Both the position numbers and the translations under genes were made by a program. The notes below the pieces were generated by a model. The model was not told where the DNA came from. It saw only the letters and a program-made list of their open reading frames with translations, and ran no database searches. From positions 1 through 29,439 of the forward strand of contig CABYOB010000008.1 of NCBI GenBank assembly GCA_902520385.1: 29,439 nt of DNA. The letters run 5' to 3'. This stretch comes from an uncultured Bacteroidota bacterium. GTDB taxonomy: Bacteria > Bacteroidota > Bacteroidia > Flavobacteriales > TMED113. Positions 25,824-29,439 of this stretch are shown in pieces. Every line of letters starts with the position of its first letter. The first letter of the stretch is position 1.

Positions 25824-26411
25824 TTATTCTAAAAATCCATTTTTATAATTCATACTCTCAATTAGCTCCCCTTTTTTATTAAACAATTCAAATTTACCAT
25901 GTAATTTATCATTCAAATAATTTTTAATATTTTTTACTTGACCATTAGAGAAAAAAGATTTAGATATTCCATTTTTTTCGCCATTTTCATAAGTATACAA
26001 ATCAGTTAAAACCCCATTATAATAAGTAAAATAAAGACCATTCAAAAGACCTTGTATATAATTTTCTTTAATAATGATATTTCCAGAATCATCGAAATAT
26101 TCCCAAGTTCCACACCTTTTTTTAGAACAATATTCACCTAATGTCTTAATGTTTTTGTTTGAGTAATAAATCCTAACTTTTGCACTAACACCATCTTCAA
26201 TATATAACAATTCCATTTCTAAATTTCCTGATTTATAGTAGTATTTAAATATACCCGTTTCTTTACCGTCTTTAAAAACACCTTCATATCTTAATTCACC
26301 CGTTCCATAATATCCTCTCCACTCACCCTCTCTATTTCCAGTATCAGAAAATTTGTTCTGAGAAAATGATTGAAAACAGAACAAAAATATTAATAAAAAA
26401 TAGTGTAACAT
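25824..26411 (-). CDS. Secreted MORN-repeat protein
   Basis: The 195-residue protein has a signal peptide (about 1-17, ...FCFQSFSQ) followed almost entirely by MORN-like beta-hairpin repeats with a period of about 22-23 residues. Units can be seen at GEWRGYYGTGELRYEGVFKDG, GIFKYYYKSGNLEMELLY, GTWEYFDDSGNIIIKENY, GLYFTYYNG, GISKSFFSNGQVKNIKNY and GKFELFNKKGELIESMNYKNG. This is the repeat type databases often label a YwqK-family antitoxin, but no toxin gene lies beside it and the signal peptide points to the periplasm or surface. It lies 3 bp after a glycosyltransferase and 6 bp before the nitronate-monooxygenase-like gene. The repeat class is clear and the function unknown. Confidence 0.83.
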   Translation of the reverse strand: MLHYFLLIFLFCFQSFSQNKFSDTGNREGEWRGYYGTGELRYEGVFKDGKETGIFKYYYKSGNLEMELLYIEDGVSAKVRIYYSNKNIKTLGEYCSKKRCGTWEYFDDSGNIIIKENYIQGLLNGLYFTYYNGVLTDLYTYENGEKNGISKSFFSNGQVKNIKNYLNDKLHGKFELFNKKGELIESMNYKNGFLE

Positions 26412-26413
26412 AA

Positions 26414-27538
26414 CTAAATCTTTTCATTAATTTTTTCAAACGAATAAACTAATTTTGACCATGAGTATTGTTTTTTAATTTGTTTAATTTTATTTACAAA
26501 ATCTAATTCTCTGTTGTTATCAAAATAATCTATTATCGCTCTAGTAATTTCATTTGATTTTGGCTCAATAAGATAGCCATTTTCTTCATTTTTAATGTAT
26601 TCACTTAATCCACCAACATTAGTTGCTAAAACAGGTTTATTGAAATGAAATGAAATCATAGATATTCCACTTTGCGTTGCAGACAAATACGGTTGAACAA
26701 CTAAATCAGAAGCACAAAAAAATTTATTTACATCATCGTTGTTGATATAATAATCATATATGTGTACTGATTCAGTTAAGTTTAAATCTTTTATCTTTTC
26801 ACGATAATCTTTTTCATCTTCATAAAATTCGCCAGCAATGATTAATTTTATTTTTCTATCAATTATTTTTTGATTAGACATCGACTCTAACAATAAATCC
26901 AAACCCTTATATTTTCTTATGAAACCAAAAAATAATATGTATTTATAATTTGGAGAAATATTTATTTTTTTTAACGCTATACTTTTCTCTAGTATTTTAC
27001 CAAAATTATTATAAATAGGATGTAGTGATTTGAATATTGGCATTTTAATCTTAAAAGATCTAAGATCATTTTCTACAGATTTAGACATCACAACAAAACC
27101 ATTCATTTTTTTTATAAAAAAACGAATTAACATGTTTTGAAAAGGAATTTTTTTGTGTGGAAAAACATTATCAACCCACGCAATTTTTTTTGTTTTCTTT
27201 AAAAAAAATGCAATAAAGCCTAAACATAAAGCAAAAAAAGGGTTCCAAAATCTAAAGATTACATAGTCTGGTTTTTTAGAAGCAATATATTTAGCAGTAC
27301 AATACCAAGAAATTGGATTAATAGAGTTTATTTTAGAAATGGCATCAAGAGATCCTTTTTCCAAATTATTAACTGTTTGTTTTTTTCCAGGAAATAAAAT
27401 TGTTGGGTATTGTAATTTATATGAAATAATCTGACAACTAATCTCTTTTTTAATATATTCTTTATATAAAAGCTCTGTGCTTTCGGCAATTCCTCCTCTT
27501 AAAGGATAGACAGGTGAAATAATTATTACTTTTTTCAC
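26414..27538 (-). CDS. Glycosyltransferase family 4 (GT-B fold)
   Basis: The 374-residue protein begins KKVIIISPVYPLRGGIAEST, with the glycine-rich acceptor-site loop of GT4 enzymes. The donor half includes ILFFGFIRKYKGLDLLLESM (201-220), KLIIAGEFYE (231-240) and VVQPYLSATQSGISMISF (280-297), then KPVLATNVGGLSEYI (301-315). The R-K-x-K-G and Y-L-x-x-x-x-x-S-G regions are those that bind the nucleotide-sugar phosphates. A hydrophobic stretch near 100-113 may let it sit on the membrane. The start is GTG at 27538, 4 bp after the GT2 stop, and the stop is 2 bp before the MORN-repeat gene. It probably acts on a lipid-linked or surface glycan with its GT2 neighbour; the sugar is not known. Confidence 0.9.
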   Translation of the reverse strand: MKKVIIISPVYPLRGGIAESTELLYKEYIKKEISCQIISYKLQYPTILFPGKKQTVNNLEKGSLDAISKINSINPISWYCTAKYIASKKPDYVIFRFWNPFFALCLGFIAFFLKKTKKIAWVDNVFPHKKIPFQNMLIRFFIKKMNGFVVMSKSVENDLRSFKIKMPIFKSLHPIYNNFGKILEKSIALKKINISPNYKYILFFGFIRKYKGLDLLLESMSNQKIIDRKIKLIIAGEFYEDEKDYREKIKDLNLTESVHIYDYYINNDDVNKFFCASDLVVQPYLSATQSGISMISFHFNKPVLATNVGGLSEYIKNEENGYLIEPKSNEITRAIIDYFDNNRELDFVNKIKQIKKQYSWSKLVYSFEKINEKI

Positions 27539-27542
27539 TATA

Positions 27543-28487
27543 CTAAAAACCTATTTTTTCCGAAATCTGATTAGTTTTATTTTTTTTATTTCTCACAATC
27601 ATTTCTGCTAAAAAACCTGTTAAAAAAAGCTGAGAACCTATAATCATAGAAAGTATTCCTAAAAAAAACAAAGGTCTATCAGTCATGTTATAATAATTAA
27701 GAAAAATTTTGGAATAACTAAAATATACAGCAATAAAAAACCCAATTAAAAAAAACATCACCCCTAAAAGTCCAAAAAAATGCATTGGCCTATCAGCAAA
27801 TTTATTCAAAAACAAAATCGTTAATAAATCTAAAAATCCGTTACTAAAACGTTCAACCCCAAATTTACTTTTTCCATGCTCTCTTTCTCTGTGATTAACT
27901 TCAATTTCACCAATTTTATTATATCCTTTTCTTTTTGCAAGCAAAGGAATATACCTATGCATTTCCCCAGAAACAGTAATACTTCTAACTACTTCCAGTT
28001 TATAAGCCTTGAAGCCACAATTAAAATCATTTAGTTGAATTCCCGAAAAAAATCTAGTAACTGAATTAAAAAGTTTAGTTGGGATCGTTTTAGCAATTGG
28101 ATCTTTTCTTCTTTTTTTCCAACCAGAGACTAAATGAAAATCTTGATCTAAAATTAACTTCATAAACCTCGGTATTTCTATTGGATTATCTTGAAGGTCA
28201 GCGTCCATTGTTATAACAACTTTTCCCACAGCATATTGAAAACCTTCATTTAAAGCAAAAGATTTTCCCATATTTTTTCTAAAATTAACGCCTCTAAATA
28301 AAATATTATCATGTGCCCTGCTAACCATCTCTTTTATTTTATTCCATGAGTTATCAGTACTTCCATCATTAACATAAATGATTTCAGTTTTTATATTGTT
28401 TTTTTGACAAACAGAAACAATTTCTTCTCCTAAAGCAATAATTGAATCACTTTCATTAAAGAGTGGTATTATAACAGAAAGGTCCAT
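27543..28487 (-). CDS. Polyprenol-phosphate glycosyltransferase, GT2 (DPM1/GtrB-like)
   Basis: The 314-residue membrane-bound GT-A transferase has SVIIPLFNESDSI (4-16), YVNDGSTDNSW (38-48), the metal-binding TMDADLQDNP (92-101) and DFNCGFKAYK near 158-167. The C-terminal third carries two hydrophobic helices (about 235-258 and 270-292), the arrangement in ArnC, GtrB and similar enzymes that put a sugar on undecaprenyl phosphate at the cytoplasmic face of the inner membrane. The ATG at 28487 lies directly against the stop of the small membrane protein upstream. It is followed by a GT4 gene, so the pair may build one envelope glycan. The subfamily is likely and the sugar cannot be told. Confidence 0.92.
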   Translation of the reverse strand: MDLSVIIPLFNESDSIIALGEEIVSVCQKNNIKTEIIYVNDGSTDNSWNKIKEMVSRAHDNILFRGVNFRKNMGKSFALNEGFQYAVGKVVITMDADLQDNPIEIPRFMKLILDQDFHLVSGWKKRRKDPIAKTIPTKLFNSVTRFFSGIQLNDFNCGFKAYKLEVVRSITVSGEMHRYIPLLAKRKGYNKIGEIEVNHREREHGKSKFGVERFSNGFLDLLTILFLNKFADRPMHFFGLLGVMFFLIGFFIAVYFSYSKIFLNYYNMTDRPLFFLGILSMIIGSQLFLTGFLAEMIVRNKKNKTNQISEKIGF

Positions 28488-28862
28488 TTAATTTTGTTTT
28501 TTTAAAATTGACGCTAATAAAAAACTATACGCAATTAAAGGAGTTAAAGAAAAAATAAAAGACGAAAAATTAAAATCAGAAAAGCCTTTAAAATGCAAAA
28601 AAATAGAATAACTAAAAACAGCAATTAATAAAGTTAAAAATGTAATAGAAAAAGAACTTCTAAAATCTAAAGAAACTACTCTTTTTCTATAAATCCATGT
28701 GGAAATAATTGGATAAACAAATAATAAAAACCAAAAAAGATATATAACATTATTCGTCATCCCAAACAAGAATATTGGAAATGAAACTAAAGAGCCTAAT
28801 GCAATTCCCGAAAAAAAAGCATAACTCAATAAATCTCTTGATATTTTCTTGTAATTACTCAC
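28488..28862 (-). CDS. Small four-helix membrane protein, possibly DUF4199-like
   Basis: About 124 residues are mostly hydrophobic. Four probable membrane helices lie at about 11-32, 37-56, 69-90 and 99-119, with a basic loop WIYRKRVVSLDFR between the second and third. I chose GTG at 28862 (MSNYKKISRDLLSYAF...), which gives a natural cytosolic N-terminus. A TTG at 28883 would add seven residues, and no ATG exists. A DUF4199-type protein next to the GT2 gene is an arrangement I recall from Flavobacteriia, and topology and size fit, but no diagnostic motif is visible. It is the first gene of the - strand run and stands divergent to the SRP RNA across about 95 bp. No function is proposed. Confidence 0.68.
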   Translation of the reverse strand: MSNYKKISRDLLSYAFFSGIALGSLVSFPIFLFGMTNNVIYLFWFLLFVYPIISTWIYRKRVVSLDFRSSFSITFLTLLIAVFSYSIFLHFKGFSDFNFSSFIFSLTPLIAYSFLLASILKKQN

Positions 28863-28946
28863 TAAAAAAAAAACTTCCAGCAAATATAATCAATTAATCT
28901 TGAGAAGATTAATAAATGAAAAGATAGACATATGAAAATTAATTAT

Positions 28947-28954
28947 TATTTTCG
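28947..28954 (+). promoter_or_regulatory. Putative Bacteroidota -7 promoter element for the SRP RNA
   Basis: TATTTTCG differs by one defined base from the Bacteroidota housekeeping -7 consensus TAnnTTTG. It ends 5 bases before the GGGCAAG that should begin the SRP RNA, the distance expected for a transcription start. No clear TTG -33 element was found at the matching spacing, which lowers confidence. Confidence 0.45.
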
Positions 28955-28956
28955 TA

Positions 28957-29055
28957 TTGGGCAAGTCTTATACAACCAGCTCCCATCAAAATTCCCCAGG
29001 ACCGGAAGGTAGCAAGGATAGATGGTCGTAGCGGTGTGATATAAGTAGCTTGCCT
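28957..29055 (+). ncRNA. ffs: Signal recognition particle RNA (4.5S, small bacterial type)
   Basis: The scaffold RNA of the signal recognition particle binds Ffh and helps to target nascent membrane proteins to FtsY. The conserved Ffh-binding hairpin is visible as CAGGACC-GGAA-GGTAGCAAGG (about 28998-29017), with the GGAA tetraloop and the expected A/G-rich internal loop. The RNA is closed by a terminal stem of GGCAAG (28960-28965) with CTTGCC (29049-29054). The length, just under 100 nt, fits the small bacterial form lacking the Alu domain. A TATTTTCG promoter element precedes it and a nine-T run follows. Ends are good to a few bases. Confidence 0.95.
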
Positions 29056-29063
29056 TTTTTTTT
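29055..29063 (+). terminator. U-run terminating the SRP RNA
   Basis: Nine consecutive T residues follow directly on the closing stem CTTGCC of the SRP RNA, so the RNA's own terminal helix probably acts as the terminator hairpin. The next gene, on the opposite strand, ends at 29073, 10 bases further on. Confidence 0.6.
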
Positions 29064-29072
29064 GGAAAAAAT

Positions 29073-29439
29073 TTAAATGTCTTCGAATTTCAAATCTTTA
29101 TCTGAATCCTCATTTTCAGTAGATTTTTCATCTTCATTTTTATCTTCTTCAGAACTATCTTCAGAACTATCTTCAGAAGTGTCTTTTTGATCATCACTGC
29201 CTGCTTTATCTAAAGTGATAACATCACGCCCCTTCTCTTTAATAATAAAATCAGAAACCTCTTTTAAAGACTCTAAAAAAGAATCAAAATCCTCTTTGTA
29301 AAGATAAATTTTATGTTTTTGATAATAAAAAGATCCATCTTCCTTAGTATGTCTTTTGCTTTCTGTAATTGTCATATAATAATCTTCTGCTCTGGTTGCA
29401 CGAACATCAAAAAAATATGTTCTTCTTCCAGCTCTAACA
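29073..29439 (-). CDS. PUR-family (DUF3276) nucleic-acid-binding protein, partial (5' end outside window)
   Basis: The frame is open through the right edge: upstream of the internal ATG at 29375 the translation continues as VRAGRRTYFFDVRATRAEDYY, so that ATG is not the start. Together with MTITESKRHTKEDGSFYYQKHKIYLYKEDF this is the conserved PUR-alpha-like repeat of the DUF3276 family, small ssDNA/RNA-binding proteins common in Bacteroidota. About 122 residues are visible. After ITLDKAGSDDQK the protein ends in a low-complexity acidic tail of about 40 residues, mostly D, E and S, part of it made by a 12-bp tandem repeat. It converges on the SRP RNA with an 18 bp gap. The family is firm; its RNA or DNA target is unknown. 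Confidence 0.88.
   Translation of the reverse strand, partial: VRAGRRTYFFDVRATRAEDYYMTITESKRHTKEDGSFYYQKHKIYLYKEDFDSFLESLKEVSDFIIKEKGRDVITLDKAGSDDQKDTSEDSSEDSSEEDKNEDEKSTENEDSDKDLKFEDI
29146..29178. repeat. 12-bp tandem repeat (about 2.75 copies) in the PUR-protein acidic tail
   Basis: The unit TCTTCAGAACTA occurs at 29146-29157 and 29158-29169, with nine matching bases of a third copy at 29170-29178. Because the unit is a multiple of three, copy changes would only lengthen or shorten the S-S-E-D run in the encoded tail without a frameshift. Confidence 0.85.

Noticed and set aside
25824..26411. A toxin-antitoxin locus, because MORN-repeat proteins are often labelled YwqK antitoxins
   Set aside because: The protein has a signal peptide, and both neighbours are recognisable enzymes with no toxin candidate beside it.
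29073..29375. A complete 100-residue protein starting at the ATG at 29375
   Set aside because: The conserved PUR-family sequence continues upstream in the same frame to the window edge, so this ATG is internal and the gene is partial.

Overview
The window is very AT-rich (below about one third G+C by eye) and almost entirely coding. Genes abut or overlap, and several use GTG or TTG starts. The gene content points to a marine-type, streamlined Bacteroidota, most likely class Flavobacteriia. Evidence: a type IX secretion Plug protein (DUF5103), a PUR-family/DUF3276 protein, a complete Na+-NQR with ApbE, a paired SurA-like isomerase set behind guaB, and a TAnnTTTG-like promoter in front of the SRP RNA. 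This placement rests on family knowledge, not on a marker phylogeny.

Layout. 1-944 (-): a family-4 glycosyltransferase cut by the left edge. 1000-2205 (+): murB and a tiny four-cysteine membrane protein that looks like the Na+-NQR maturation factor NqrM. 2163-9052 (-): a complete nqrA-B-C-D-E-F operon ending in apbE. The apbE 3' end overlaps the NqrM-like gene by 43 bp on the opposite strand. 9131-16323 (+): the T9SS Plug gene, pruA, a DivIC/FtsB-like gene, an unusual one-chain methylmalonyl-CoA mutase, and its GTPase chaperone meaB. 16315-28862 (-): a long same-strand run, read from right to left as a small membrane protein, a GT2 and a GT4 glycosyltransferase, a secreted MORN-repeat protein, a nitronate-monooxygenase-like enzyme, a catalytic/non-catalytic M16 protease pair, guaB, two parvulin-type periplasmic isomerases and a MoxR ATPase. 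28957-29055 (+): the SRP 4.5S RNA. 29073-29439 (-): a PUR-family nucleic-acid-binding protein cut by the right edge.

How the parts work together. NqrA-F form a Na+-pumping NADH:quinone oxidoreductase. ApbE attaches FMN to NqrB and NqrC, and the NqrM-like protein probably helps to build the metal centre, so structural and maturation genes sit together across a convergent junction. PruA feeds proline carbon to glutamate. The mutase with MeaB handles propionyl/methylmalonyl-CoA and succinyl-CoA. The isomerases, M16 proteases, Plug protein and glycosyltransferases serve the cell envelope.

The most unusual item is the mutase. A shortened MutA-like N-terminal part (about residues 1-325) runs directly into a complete, apparently catalytically competent MutB (about 326-1006) in a single 1006-residue reading frame, where this phylum usually has two genes. 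Other points worth a second look are the NqrM/apbE antisense overlap, the non-canonical flavinylation motifs in NqrB and NqrC, and the altered guanine-recognition motif of MeaB. No mobile elements, CRISPR arrays or tRNAs are visible, and no gene-free stretch exceeds 300 bases.
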